From contig NZ_JADPKR010000100.1 in assembly GCF_023074055.1 (NCBI RefSeq), positions 149,272 to 213,271 on the forward strand: a DNA stretch of 64,000 nucleotides, in the 5' to 3' direction. The notes beneath the pieces were generated by a model. That model was not told the origin of the DNA, ran no database searches, and saw only the letters and a list, made by a program, of their open reading frames with translations. This stretch comes from Bradyrhizobium sp. 141 (GTDB lineage Bacteria > Pseudomonadota > Alphaproteobacteria > Rhizobiales > Xanthobacteraceae). Each line of letters opens with the position of its first letter. Position 1 is the stretch's first letter. The position numbers were made by a program, and so were the translations under genes. Below, piece by piece: positions 34,766-43,911 of the stretch.

Positions 34766-35968
34766 ATGCATTCCTTTGCCAAGTCATATCTTTTCAAGCC
34801 AGCGTTTCTGGCCGCCGCTTTGGCGCTCGGAGCTTGCTCGACCAATCCCGGCTCGGGTCCGCTGACGGACGACGTCAACAACAAGATTCAGACTGAAAAC
34901 GCTCCGGCTTACGAGCTGGTGCCGCTCAATCCGGCCACGGTGAAGATCCTGCACACCCATGAGCCCAAGGGGCTCGCGGGGGCGTTCACGGACAAGCGGC
35001 CGCCCGCCAGCATCGTATTCGGCATCGGCGACGTCGTCAGCGTCACCATCTTCGAAGCCGCGGCAGGCGGTCTGTTTATCCCGGCGGAAGCCGGCGTCCG
35101 TCCGGGCAACTATGTGACGATCCCGGATCAGTCGGTCGACAATGACGGCTTCATCACCGTGCCCTATGCCGGCCAGATCAAGGCTGCGGGGCTTACGGCG
35201 GTGCAAATCCAGCGCGCGATCATCGATAAGATCGGCAACCGCGCCATCGAGCCGCAGGCGGTCGTCGCGATGTCCTCGCAGCGCACCCAGCTCATCAGCG
35301 TGCTCGGCGAAGTCAATTCGCCGGCGCGTTACCCGGCGAGCGCGGCGGGTGCGAAGGATCGCGTGCTCGATGCGATCACTCGCGCCGGCGGCATCAAGGG
35401 CCAGGGCTTCGAGACCTGGGTCATGCTGGAGCGTGGCGGACGGCGCGCCACCGTGCCGTTCGAGAATCTCGTGATGGCGCCTGAGAACAACGTCTACGTG
35501 CGCCCCGACGACAGCATCTATGTCTATCGCGAGCAGCAGAAGTTCCTGGCGTTCGGCGCCAGCGGCCAGAGCGGCGAGTTCAACTTCGATGCCTGGCGCA
35601 TCAACCTCGGCGAAGCCGTCGGCAAGTCGGGTGGTCTTCTGGATGGTCAAGCTGATCCGGCTGCCGTCTACCTCTATCGCCGCGAGCCGCGCGAGGTTGC
35701 GGCCCAGCTCGGCATCGACGTCAGCAAGTACACTTCCGAGACCGTTCCGGTCATCTTCAACGTGAACCTCCGCGATCCCGGTGGCTTCTTCCTCACCACC
35801 AAGGTCATGATGAAGAACGGTGACGTGATCTACGTCTCGAACTCCCGCAACGTCGAAGTTACGAAATTCCTGCAGTTCCTGCGCGTGATCATGGCCACCG
35901 GCTCGGATGCGGTGAATCTCTCCAACGACGCCCTGATCTTCCGCAACAACGTCAAGCTGGCGCCGTAA
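34766..35968 (+). CDS. Polysaccharide export lipoprotein (Wza/OPX family)
   Basis: This 400-residue outer-membrane polysaccharide exporter has a lipoprotein signal with lipobox LGAC (C24), a Poly_export domain (~85-175; GDVVSVTIFEAA and VPYAGQIKAAGLTAVQIQ) and two SLBB-like repeats (VLGEVNSPARYPASA and FLAFGASGQSGEF). It forms the export channel that works with the co-polymerase/BY-kinase at 39273. A strong terminator follows. The unusually long 278-base leader region upstream may hold a regulated promoter. Confidence 0.93.
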   Translation: MHSFAKSYLFKPAFLAAALALGACSTNPGSGPLTDDVNNKIQTENAPAYELVPLNPATVKILHTHEPKGLAGAFTDKRPPASIVFGIGDVVSVTIFEAAAGGLFIPAEAGVRPGNYVTIPDQSVDNDGFITVPYAGQIKAAGLTAVQIQRAIIDKIGNRAIEPQAVVAMSSQRTQLISVLGEVNSPARYPASAAGAKDRVLDAITRAGGIKGQGFETWVMLERGGRRATVPFENLVMAPENNVYVRPDDSIYVYREQQKFLAFGASGQSGEFNFDAWRINLGEAVGKSGGLLDGQADPAAVYLYRREPREVAAQLGIDVSKYTSETVPVIFNVNLRDPGGFFLTTKVMMKNGDVIYVSNSRNVEVTKFLQFLRVIMATGSDAVNLSNDALIFRNNVKLAP

Positions 35969-35994
35969 GACGCCGACTTGATCGAGCAAAAACG

Positions 35995-36030
35995 ATGGCA
36001 CCGGGGCCTTGTCCCGGTGCCATTTTCGTT
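35995..36030 (+). terminator. Rho-independent terminator after OPX gene
   Basis: ATGGCACCGGG (35995-36005) pairs perfectly with CCCGGTGCCAT (36013-36023) around a 7-base loop and is followed by TTTCGTTT. It closes the OPX transcript. Confidence 0.88.
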
Positions 36031-36134
36031 TAGATCGAAGCGGTTCTGCTGCGGCTACAAGTTCGGGATAAGATCAAGGCGCCACTGGGCAGGGCGCCGG
36101 TCATCGGGCACCCCGCATTGTTGCAAGGGGCTTC

Positions 36135-36716
36135 ATGCGCTTTCGGACACTTTGCCGTCTTTTGGCTCTCGTCCCCGTCGGCTTCGGGCTTGCACCGCTC
36201 GGGCAGGCTCTCGGCGCTGCTGCAGAGCTGGGCGTCCGCCATCGCATCGACGTGATGGTCTCCGCCGAGCCTGATGCGCCGATCTTGTCGCGCCTGATGG
36301 GAGCCAAGGGCGAGCTTTCGTTCACGATCCGGCTGTCGGCGAATTCCAAGGAGAGCAAGTTCTTCGGGATGCTGCGCCCATCTTTCCCCGATATCGTCGT
36401 TCCCGATGGCCCGGGCAAACCGCTGGTCGGGCAGACCAAGCTGTGGGAGGAGGACGTCTGCCATCAGCGCCGCGGCCTGCCCAAGGTCACCGTGACCCAG
36501 CTCGGCGGGCATTTTGCGGAAGGCGAGGGACGGATCGAGATTTCCGCCATCAACCGGCACATCGGCCTTCTCGTCCCGCCCGACGAATTAACCCCTGGAA
36601 TAAAACTCGATCAGGGCAGTGATAGCTTTGGACTATTCTACGCTTCCCGGGCGCAGACCCGGAACAGCCGCCTCAACGTCGATCTGAAGATCTATCCGAT
36701 CGATTGCTTCCTCTAA
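36135..36716 (+). CDS. Exported beta-rich protein, EPS region
   Basis: This 193-residue protein has a signal peptide (LLALVPVGFGLAPLGQALG) and a strand-rich mature part (IDVMVSAEPDAPI, ELSFTIRLSANSKESK, GRIEISAINRHI). One cysteine near DVCHQ and one near IDCFL may pair. No family recognised. It directly precedes the polymerase gene by 28 bases, so they are likely co-transcribed. Confidence 0.65.
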   Translation: MRFRTLCRLLALVPVGFGLAPLGQALGAAAELGVRHRIDVMVSAEPDAPILSRLMGAKGELSFTIRLSANSKESKFFGMLRPSFPDIVVPDGPGKPLVGQTKLWEEDVCHQRRGLPKVTVTQLGGHFAEGEGRIEISAINRHIGLLVPPDELTPGIKLDQGSDSFGLFYASRAQTRNSRLNVDLKIYPIDCFL

Positions 36717-36744
36717 GCTCAAGCAAAGCTCGCAAGACACCACG

Positions 36745-38247
36745 ATGCGCCTTTGGCCTCCCGACATAGACTGGTCCAGGATTCGTTGGTCATGGAGCTT
36801 GCCCGCGACCTTCATCCTGTTCTTCGTGGTCGCCGGCGCGCCGTTTCCGTTCGGCTCGACCAACGATCTGTCGATCGCGTTCTGGTGCCTGTGTCTCGGG
36901 CTAGCGGTGATCTTCGCGCCGACGCGCGATCTGCGGGCGCCGCATCTGTGGCTGCTCGCCGGGATCGGCGTGATCGTTGCGGCCTACGCCTTCGTGCTGC
37001 ACGAGCAGCTCTCCGACCATCCCTGGGTCGCGCCATTCCAGCCGATCTGGAAGCAGGCCTCGGATCTGCTCGGCGTGCCGATTGCTCCCTCTGCTTCGAT
37101 TGTGAAGAACGAGGCGTTCTTCGCGCTCGGCGCGCCGCTCGCCAACATCCTCGCCATCGTACTCGGCATCACCGTCGGTGCCGATCGCGATCGCGCGCGC
37201 CGCTTGCTGTGGGTGATCGCGATCTCGGGCGCGGCTTACGCCCTCTACGGCGTGCTCTCGTTCCTGATCGAGCCCACCATGATCCTGTGGCGGGACAAGA
37301 CGGCTTATCTCGGCAGCGTCACCGGCACCTTCATCAACCGCAACACGGCGGCGGCTTATTTCGGGTCCTGTGCGGTGATCTGGATGCTGCTGATCCTGGA
37401 AGATGTCCGCCGCCGGCTGCCGGAGCGGCACGTCGAATGGCGGCGTCTGTCGCTCGATCTGCGCGCGATCCCGCCGAAGGAGATCCTGCCGCAGCTCGGC
37501 TGCCTGCTGATCTGCCTGATGGCGATGTTCATGACGACCTCGCGCGCCGGCGTCGGCCTGTCGCTGCTGGCGATGATCGTCGCGTTCACGCTCTTCCTCC
37601 GCAAGGACCTGCCGCCGCGCACCGGCATCTGGATCTCGCTCGGCTCGGGCGCCGCCGTCGCGCTGGGACTCTTGCAACTGCTCGGCGGCCGCGTCTCCAG
37701 CCGGTTCGACAGCCAGGGCCTGGTCGACGAGGGCCGCATCGAGGCCTGGAAATCCACATTGCGGATCATTGGCGACAATCCCTGGTTCGGCACCGGCATG
37801 GGCACCTTCCAATGGGCCTTCCCGCCGTACCGCAGCCCCAACATCTCGATTCGCGGCGTCTGGGATGCCGCGCATTCGACGCCGCTGGAGCTTGCCTCCG
37901 AGGTGGGCATTCCCATGGCGCTGCTGGTGGCGCTCGGCTGGGCCATCATGCTGCTGGTCCTGGCCAGGGGCGTGGTCGGACGCCGGCGCGATGCCATCAT
38001 CCCGCTGGCCGCGGTGGCGACCGCCACGCTGTCGCTGCTGCATTCGAGCCTGGACTTCACGCTGCAGGTGCCCGGCTACAGCATTCCATTCTTTGCGCTT
38101 TTCGGCGCGGGCCTGTCGCAGTCGTTCCGCACGAAGGAGAGCCGCGCCATGGCAGAGGGAGGCACCACCAGCCGGCGAGGCGAGGGCCATTCGACAACCT
38201 CAGGCGCCGTCCCGCGCCGGATGCCCAAGCTTCATAAAAGTGTCTAG
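36745..38247 (+). CDS. O-antigen polymerase/ligase-family membrane protein
   Basis: This 500-residue protein has about 12 predicted transmembrane helices and the large periplasmic loop typical of Wzy_C-type proteins, with WFGTGMGTFQWAFPPYRS and the following AHSTPLELASEVGIPMALL (the HS-x-x-L-E-x2-x-E-G-P-type segment). It most likely polymerises or ligates the EPS repeat units. A cytoplasmic Gly/Thr/Ser-rich tail ends it. A shorter relative lies at 32160 on the other strand. Confidence 0.85.
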   Translation: MRLWPPDIDWSRIRWSWSLPATFILFFVVAGAPFPFGSTNDLSIAFWCLCLGLAVIFAPTRDLRAPHLWLLAGIGVIVAAYAFVLHEQLSDHPWVAPFQPIWKQASDLLGVPIAPSASIVKNEAFFALGAPLANILAIVLGITVGADRDRARRLLWVIAISGAAYALYGVLSFLIEPTMILWRDKTAYLGSVTGTFINRNTAAAYFGSCAVIWMLLILEDVRRRLPERHVEWRRLSLDLRAIPPKEILPQLGCLLICLMAMFMTTSRAGVGLSLLAMIVAFTLFLRKDLPPRTGIWISLGSGAAVALGLLQLLGGRVSSRFDSQGLVDEGRIEAWKSTLRIIGDNPWFGTGMGTFQWAFPPYRSPNISIRGVWDAAHSTPLELASEVGIPMALLVALGWAIMLLVLARGVVGRRRDAIIPLAAVATATLSLLHSSLDFTLQVPGYSIPFFALFGAGLSQSFRTKESRAMAEGGTTSRRGEGHSTTSGAVPRRMPKLHKSV

Positions 38248-38387
38248 ATTTGAAGCAGTTGCGTCGTTTACGAAGTCTTTAGAATAAGTGGACAGCTCTT
38301 TTCTCTTCGGTTAGGTTCCGCACTGCACAGCCATTTGCCCGCGCCGAGGAAGCACATCGGGGCAGCTGATTTTTTGGAGGTTGATTT

Positions 38388-39008
38388 ATGAGCGTTATCA
38401 AGATTGCGCTTCGCATGGCTGCCGCCGCGGCCCTCGCCGCGACGATCACCTCGGCCGCCAGCGCCGCCGTTTACCCGCCGCAGCGCCAGCTGCCGGCCAC
38501 CGTCATTACCGAGTTCAAGGCTTCGCCGAGCAGCCTGTTGCAGCAATATCCGACCGGCGGCCCGCAGCTGATCTCGCGCGTGCGCGATCTCGGCGCCTCC
38601 GATCCGACCACGCTCCCGGGCCTGATCGCGCTCCTGAAGGATCCCGCGACCACCAAGGACCAGATGCGCGCGATCGTCGGCGGCCTCGCCCAGGTCGCCC
38701 GCATGGCCGCGCAGGCCGACCAGGCCTTCGCCAATGAGATCCAGGCCGCGATCGCCAACACCGGCAACGCCGACGTGATCGCCGCCTACCAGGCCGCGAC
38801 GGGCGACGTCGCGATCGCCGCGACCGGCGGCGGCGCGGGCGGCGGTGGCACCGGCGCAGGCGGTCCGACGGGTAACAGCGGCTTCGCCAACGGCGGCGGT
38901 GGCGGCGGCCTCGTCAGGTTCGGCAACAACACGACGAACAACAACGCGCCCAACGGCGGCGGCGGCGGCGTCGGCAGCGCCACCAACAGCACCAGCCCGC
39001 GGCGCTGA
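38388..39008 (+). CDS. Exported protein with Gly/Asn-rich tail
   Basis: This 206-residue protein has a signal peptide (ALAATITSAASAA) and an N-terminal helical domain (~25-130, with VITEFKASPSSLLQQYP and AIVGGLAQVARMAAQADQAF) followed by a low-complexity Gly/Asn/Thr-rich tail (~145-206). The helical part has a repeat-like pattern. GGAGG lies close to the ATG. Similar proteins occur beside rhizobial EPS genes; role unknown. Confidence 0.7.
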   Translation: MSVIKIALRMAAAAALAATITSAASAAVYPPQRQLPATVITEFKASPSSLLQQYPTGGPQLISRVRDLGASDPTTLPGLIALLKDPATTKDQMRAIVGGLAQVARMAAQADQAFANEIQAAIANTGNADVIAAYQAATGDVAIAATGGGAGGGGTGAGGPTGNSGFANGGGGGGLVRFGNNTTNNNAPNGGGGGVGSATNSTSPRR

Positions 39009-39013
39009 CCGAA

Positions 39014-39030
39014 CCGGCCCTCTCGGCCGG
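39014..39030 (+). other. Hairpin preceding the terminator at 39051
   Basis: CCGGCC and GGCCGG form a 6-bp stem with loop CTCTC, immediately after the stop of the preceding gene. It has no T tract. Confidence 0.4.
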
Positions 39031-39050
39031 CGCATGACACCTCACGGCAG

Positions 39051-39078
39051 CGGCGCCAGCGGGCGCCGTTTTGCTTTT
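39051..39078 (+). terminator. Rho-independent terminator
   Basis: CGGCGCC (39051-39057) and GGCGCCG (39062-39068) form a 7-bp stem with loop AGCG, followed by TTTTGCTTTT. It ends the transcript of the Gly/Asn-rich protein gene. Confidence 0.85.
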
Positions 39079-39272
39079 GCGCCGTTAAGCTTCATACAAA
39101 ATGTCCCGTAAGCTGTGCGTTGCACTGCATCGACCGCGTTCAATTGCAGGCAGGATTGTGCTAGTGGTTCGCCCAACGCGGGCTTTGGCATCAGATTTGC
39201 CCGGACGCAGCTGGGCTGTTGGCGGACATTAATCCCAAGAACACACATCGATCCATTTTCAGGAATTGCTAG

Positions 39273-41534
39273 ATGTTGCAGGTGAACAAGCCGACCTCGG
39301 AGATCAACCGTGATTTCGCCGAGGCCGACGGCTCTCCGTCGCAGTCGCTGACCTCCTATCTCGAGGTCGTCCGCCGCCAATTCCCAACGATGGTTGCGAT
39401 CGCCTCGGCCTCCGTGATCCTGGCACTGCTTTATCTCTTCACCGCCCCTCCACTTTTCACCTCCACCGCCTCGATGGTGATTGACACCCGCAAGGTGCAA
39501 CTGTTCCAGCAGCAATCCGTGCTAGGCGACATCGCGGTAGACTCCGCGACAGTGGAAACCCAGGTCGAGATTCTGAAATCCGATAACATCAGCCTCGCGG
39601 TCATCCGCGACTTACACCTGATCGAGGATCCCGAATTCACCGGCCCCGGCGTCGGGCTGCTCGGCACCATCATTGGCTTCGTCAGTGACTTGTTCTCCGA
39701 CGGGCGCGCGCCTTCCGAATTTGAGCAGACCCAAAAGGCCTTGGAACGCTTCCAGAAGAACCGCACCGTCACGCGACTCGGGCTCGCCTATGTTATGGAG
39801 ATTGGCTTTACCTCGAAAGATCCGGCGAAGGCGGCGAAGACCGCTAACGCGATTGCGGATGCCTATATTGTCGATTCCCTCGAGGCAAAATACCAAGCGA
39901 CGCGCCGCGCCAGCATCTGGCTTCAGGATCGCATCAAGGAGCTGCGTACCCAAGCCTCGGCTGCGCAGAAGGCCGTGGTGGATTTTAAGACTGCGAATAA
40001 CATCGTCGATACCGGCGGGCGGCTGATGAACGAGCAACAGCTCGCGGAAGTGAACAGCCAGCTGGTGCTGGCGCATGCGGCCACAGCGGAGGCCAAGGCG
40101 CGGATGGATCGTATCAACGACATCCTCAAGCAGGAGATTCCGGATGCGAGCGTCGCCGATGCGCTGAAGAACGAGACCATCGTCAAGCTGCGCGGGCAGT
40201 ATGTCGACATGGCTTCCAAGGAATCGATCTGGTCGATGAAATATGGCTCGGATCACCTAGCCGCCGTCAATCTGCGCCGGCAGATGGCCGAGATCAAGAA
40301 GAACATCATTGATGAACTGAAGCGCATCCAGGAATCCTACAAGAGCGACTATGACATCGCCGTGACCCGCGAGGAAGCCATCAAGTCTAGCCTTGCCAAC
40401 GTCGTTTCGGAATCTCAGCTCACTAATCAGGCCCAAGTGCAGCTCCGTGAACTCGATAGCAATGCGCAGTCCCTTCAGGCGATGTATGATAATTTCCTGC
40501 AGCGTTACATGGAAAGTGTGCAGCAGCAGTCGTTTCCGATCACTGAAGCGCGCGTGATCAGCGCGGCGACGATGCCCTTGAAGAGCAGCTATCCAAAAGC
40601 CCTGATCATACTGGCGGCGAGCCTGCTGGGCGGTCTAATGCTGGCTTTCGGTGCGGCGATGGCGCGAGAGCTCACGGACCAGGTTTTCCGCACCACTAGC
40701 AAGGTCGAGGACATTCTGGGCACCAACTGTATCGCAATCCTGCCGGCGCTTCCGGCTCTCGGCTCTGCCGCGGCCCCGCCAGGACTGGCTGGCAGGCTAT
40801 CACGCAAGAACAATCCTCAGCCGGATCTGCTGCGCTATGTAGTTGACAACCCGTTGTCACGTTTCTCCGAAGCCGTGCGTTCAGTGAAGGTGGCGGTGGA
40901 TCTTAACGCGATCGTGCGCGAGAACCGCGTGTTGGCAACCACCTCGACCCTGCCGAATGAGGGTAAGAGCACGCTTTCGACCAATCTCGCCCAGCTCATG
41001 GCGCATGGCGGCGCGCGCGTTATCCTAGTCGACGCGGATTTGCGTAATCCATCGCTGTCGCGTGCGTTGGTGCCGGATGCTAAGACTGGCTTGGTGGACG
41101 TCGTGGCGCAAAAGGCCAAGCTTGAAGATGTGTTAGTGGTCGATCCCGAGACTAAGCTCTCGATCCTGCCGGCAGGCACAACCTCGAAGTTGCTGCATAC
41201 CAATGAAATCTTGGCCTCGAAGGCGATGCACGCGTTAGTGACCCAATTGCGCGCGCAGTTTGACTACGTGGTGCTGGACATGCCGCCGATGGCACCTGTG
41301 GTAGACGTGCGCGTCACGTCCTCCTTTGTCGATTCTTTCATCTTCGTTGTTGAGTGGGGCAAGACGAAAATCGACGTGGTGCAGCACAATTTACGGGGCG
41401 CGCCTGAGATCCAGGATAAATTGCTCGGCGTGATCTTGAATAAAGCGGATACGAAGGCCCTCTCTCGCTACGAGTCCTATCACGGACGATATTATTACCA
41501 GAAGTATTACGCGCGCTATGGCTACGTGGAATAG
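39273..41534 (+). CDS. Polysaccharide co-polymerase / BY-family tyrosine autokinase
   Basis: This 753-residue Wzc/ExoP-type protein has a Wzz-type N-terminal domain, with TM1 at ~39-58, a long periplasmic coiled coil (~100-430, QLRELDSNAQSLQAMYD) and TM2 at ~433-455. A cytoplasmic P-loop kinase follows, with Walker A LPNEGKST, Walker A' VILVDADLRNP and Walker B YVVLDMPPM. The last 21 residues contain nine tyrosines, the autophosphorylation cluster that controls chain length and export. The Walker motifs are intact. It is coupled by position to the exported protein at 41547. Confidence 0.95.
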   Translation: MLQVNKPTSEINRDFAEADGSPSQSLTSYLEVVRRQFPTMVAIASASVILALLYLFTAPPLFTSTASMVIDTRKVQLFQQQSVLGDIAVDSATVETQVEILKSDNISLAVIRDLHLIEDPEFTGPGVGLLGTIIGFVSDLFSDGRAPSEFEQTQKALERFQKNRTVTRLGLAYVMEIGFTSKDPAKAAKTANAIADAYIVDSLEAKYQATRRASIWLQDRIKELRTQASAAQKAVVDFKTANNIVDTGGRLMNEQQLAEVNSQLVLAHAATAEAKARMDRINDILKQEIPDASVADALKNETIVKLRGQYVDMASKESIWSMKYGSDHLAAVNLRRQMAEIKKNIIDELKRIQESYKSDYDIAVTREEAIKSSLANVVSESQLTNQAQVQLRELDSNAQSLQAMYDNFLQRYMESVQQQSFPITEARVISAATMPLKSSYPKALIILAASLLGGLMLAFGAAMARELTDQVFRTTSKVEDILGTNCIAILPALPALGSAAAPPGLAGRLSRKNNPQPDLLRYVVDNPLSRFSEAVRSVKVAVDLNAIVRENRVLATTSTLPNEGKSTLSTNLAQLMAHGGARVILVDADLRNPSLSRALVPDAKTGLVDVVAQKAKLEDVLVVDPETKLSILPAGTTSKLLHTNEILASKAMHALVTQLRAQFDYVVLDMPPMAPVVDVRVTSSFVDSFIFVVEWGKTKIDVVQHNLRGAPEIQDKLLGVILNKADTKALSRYESYHGRYYYQKYYARYGYVE

Positions 41535-41546
41535 CAGGACGTGATT

Positions 41547-42287
41547 ATGCGTTCTAGTCTACGAACCGCACTTTTGATTTTTGGGTTTGCCGGGATATCT
41601 TGGTCCGCTACGGCCTTTCCTATCTTGCAATCTGCCGCACATGCCCGCGAGGTTGCGGCACGGATCATGGCAGAAGAACGATTCAAGAATGGCGTAGCTG
41701 CGCGTCTGCTGGAACGTATGCAACGTGAACGAGCGCGCACGGTCTTGGCTCCGGAGATTACCCGCGCGCGAGGCCTCGTCGGTCTGCTCGCGGCGCAAGA
41801 GGCAACGCGTCAGATGAGTCCCGCTGAGGCGGATCGCAGCATGCATGATGCAGAGACGGACCTGGAGCTTTCCCTTACCATTAGCCCGGTCGATGCGTTT
41901 CTGTGGCTAATGCTCTATTCGGTAAGCGCCGCGCGTAACGGAATCGATGAGAAATGTGTGAGCTATCTAGAGCAGTCCTATTCAACGGGTCCGCGTGAGG
42001 GTTGGATTGCGCTGAGACGCAATCGGCTGGCATTGGCGGCCCTTCAAATGCTGAGCGAGCCGATGCAGGAGAGCGCGACATCGGAGTTCGTGGGAATGGT
42101 CGACAGTTACTTTATCGCAGAGGCCGCGGCCAATCTGCGGAGCACTGGGTGGCCCCATAGGGAGCGACTGCTGGCGAAACTGGGCCAAATTGACGTCACG
42201 TCGCGGGAAATGTTCGCAAAATGGTTGGCACGAGACGGAGTGAAAGTGGCGGTGCCCGGAGTTAAGCTCGATGAGAGGCCCTGGTGA
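41547..42287 (+). CDS. EPS-region TPR-like exported protein, paralogue of 29869
   Basis: This 246-residue protein has a signal-type N-terminus (TALLIFGFAGISWSATAFP) and helical repeats around DLELSLTISPVDAFLWLMLYS and VSYLEQSYSTGPREGW. It lies seven bases past the BY-kinase stop, with AGGAC preceding ATG 41547; a GTG at 41541 is possible. The next gene overlaps its stop, so all three form one unit. The Ile/Leu-rich codon usage here (ATA, TTA appearing) begins the composition shift of the following block. Confidence 0.65.
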   Translation: MRSSLRTALLIFGFAGISWSATAFPILQSAAHAREVAARIMAEERFKNGVAARLLERMQRERARTVLAPEITRARGLVGLLAAQEATRQMSPAEADRSMHDAETDLELSLTISPVDAFLWLMLYSVSAARNGIDEKCVSYLEQSYSTGPREGWIALRRNRLALAALQMLSEPMQESATSEFVGMVDSYFIAEAAANLRSTGWPHRERLLAKLGQIDVTSREMFAKWLARDGVKVAVPGVKLDERPW

Positions 42288-42661
42288 GGACGCTTGGCAT
42301 CGTTCCTATAGTAATTGGCTCTTTGCTCGGTACGCCGTCTGCCGGTTATGGGCAGTCCGCCGGTAGAGGTTTAACGATGCAGGGAGCCGCGGAATCCGGC
42401 GGGAATATCGTTAGGGATAGCTTGGGTAGACCGTGTCTCGATGTAGAAGCCGCGGCACGTCGTGAAACTATCAATCCCGACATGCTGGAGCACGTCGTTA
42501 GCGTTAAGAACAACTGTTCGCGATCATTGAAGGTGAAGGTTTGTTACTATGGGTCGGAGCAATGCAAACAATTCGACGTTCAGAGGTATCAACGTGTCGA
42601 TACGATCCTAGGCGTCATGAGAGGCATTCAGTTTTTCAGATACACAGTTAGTCAGAAATGA
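42284..42661 (+). CDS. Exported small protein, coupled to 41547
   Basis: This 125-residue protein starts at GTG overlapping the preceding stop (GTGA, 42284-42287). A short signal peptide (IVPIVIGSLLGTPSAGYG) precedes a mature part with three to four cysteines (RPCLDVEA, KNNCSRSL, KVCYYGSEQC), suggesting disulfides. C-terminal strands VDTILGVMRGIQFFRYTV end it. No function recognised; the coupling suggests it acts with the co-polymerase. Confidence 0.65.
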   Translation: MRTLGIVPIVIGSLLGTPSAGYGQSAGRGLTMQGAAESGGNIVRDSLGRPCLDVEAAARRETINPDMLEHVVSVKNNCSRSLKVKVCYYGSEQCKQFDVQRYQRVDTILGVMRGIQFFRYTVSQK

Positions 42662-42981
42662 TCGCTCGTCGGCTACCAGTGGTTCTCTATGCCGTCTGAA
42701 CTTCCGGTCAGAGGAGAGTCGCGCGAACCAATCCTGAACTGGCGGAATTCACCACCGATCGAACAAGCCTTACCGTCGGACCAACGATCGAGGACGTTAC
42801 TGTGGCTTTTGCACGGTGCCTTCGATAACAGTACGCCATGTTTCCGAACACGTTTATGCAGCCGCCATGAGCCTGGCCGACCAAGAATCATGAATCCAGT
42901 GGGATTGACATCAAGTCTGCGATTAACGAACTTCGATTAACTTCGGCGAGACAATTGTATGATAATCCAGTTTGCAAACCC
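42662..42981. other. Intergenic region without a recognised gene
   Basis: Lower-GC 320 bases between the exported gene and the GH16 gene. No product can be supported, and no hairpin of note was seen. Confidence 0.5.
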
Positions 42982-43893
42982 ATGAGATCTAAATTCGGCG
43001 CAAATTGGCACGCGACGCTTGTCGTGGTCGTCTCTCTTGGGACAATCGCGCCTCCAAGTAACAGTCAGGAAATCGCCCTTGCCCGATTTTCTACACCCGC
43101 CCAACTGATGGCGATGAAGCAGAATTTCAAGGTGATGGACACCAGGCGCCGCGGTTTGCTTGGTACTTACACGAACCTAGCCTTCGAAGATACCTTCGAC
43201 ACCCTTAGCATCGCGGATGCCAACCAGCCGGCGACGGCGGCCAAGTGGTTCGCGCCGGGCCACACGACTTATGGCTGGGCGGCGTTCCCAAGCCTCACGA
43301 GCTCGCCGAGCACCTACACGCTCCAGGACGGCATGCTTCGCCTACGCATGCAGCAGGTGAACGGTACTTGGTACGGTGCGCATCTCTCAAGTGTAAACAT
43401 TAAGGACGAAGGCTTCACCTTCTCCAAGGGGTATGTCGAGGTCAGGATGAAGGTTGCCCAGCGTATCGGCGGCTGGAGCGCCTTTTGGATGACGTCACTC
43501 GATTCTCCGACCACGGGGATGCATGGCGAGATCGATGTAGTCGAAAGCTACGGCGCCGCAGGCCACTATGGCTACAACTCCGCCATCCATCTGTGGCCAG
43601 GCCCCCACCCGCCGGCCGGGGCCTCTCAAGTCCACTGGGCCGCAGGCGTCTATCCGCGCACGCCGGTTGCTACCGACGATACGTTCCATACCTATGGCTG
43701 TGAATTAACCGACGATTGGATCGTTTATTACCAAGACGGCGTGGAAACCTCGCGCGTCACGCGCGGCGCGGAATGGAACGACTCACCTTATCGGCTTTAT
43801 CTGACCGTCGCAGGTGGTCCTGACCGAGTGAAAGCGCAGGCCGTGAGTCCGGTCGACATGCTCGTCGACAGCGTCCGCGTCTGGACGCCGTGA
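42982..43893 (+). CDS. GH16 endo-beta-glycanase (ExoK-like)
   Basis: This 303-residue exported enzyme has a signal-like N-terminus (TLVVVVSLGTIAPPSNSQ) and a GH16 jelly-roll domain (~75-300) with catalytic HGEIDVVESYG: the first Glu acts as nucleophile and the last as acid/base. GH16 members of this kind cleave beta-1,3/1,4 glucans and process succinoglycan in Sinorhizobium (ExoK). ATG at 42982 is preferred; an upstream TTG (42955) gives nine further residues. It probably trims the EPS made by this locus. It converges with the GT4 gene. Confidence 0.9.
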   Translation: MRSKFGANWHATLVVVVSLGTIAPPSNSQEIALARFSTPAQLMAMKQNFKVMDTRRRGLLGTYTNLAFEDTFDTLSIADANQPATAAKWFAPGHTTYGWAAFPSLTSSPSTYTLQDGMLRLRMQQVNGTWYGAHLSSVNIKDEGFTFSKGYVEVRMKVAQRIGGWSAFWMTSLDSPTTGMHGEIDVVESYGAAGHYGYNSAIHLWPGPHPPAGASQVHWAAGVYPRTPVATDDTFHTYGCELTDDWIVYYQDGVETSRVTRGAEWNDSPYRLYLTVAGGPDRVKAQAVSPVDMLVDSVRVWTP

Positions 43894-43911
43894 GGCCCTC
43901 GACGACGATAA

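Noticed and set aside
36753..38237. Second plus-strand frame across the polymerase gene
   Set aside because: It is Arg/Ala/Asp-rich with no membrane segments, while the overlapping frame has a clear polytopic pattern.
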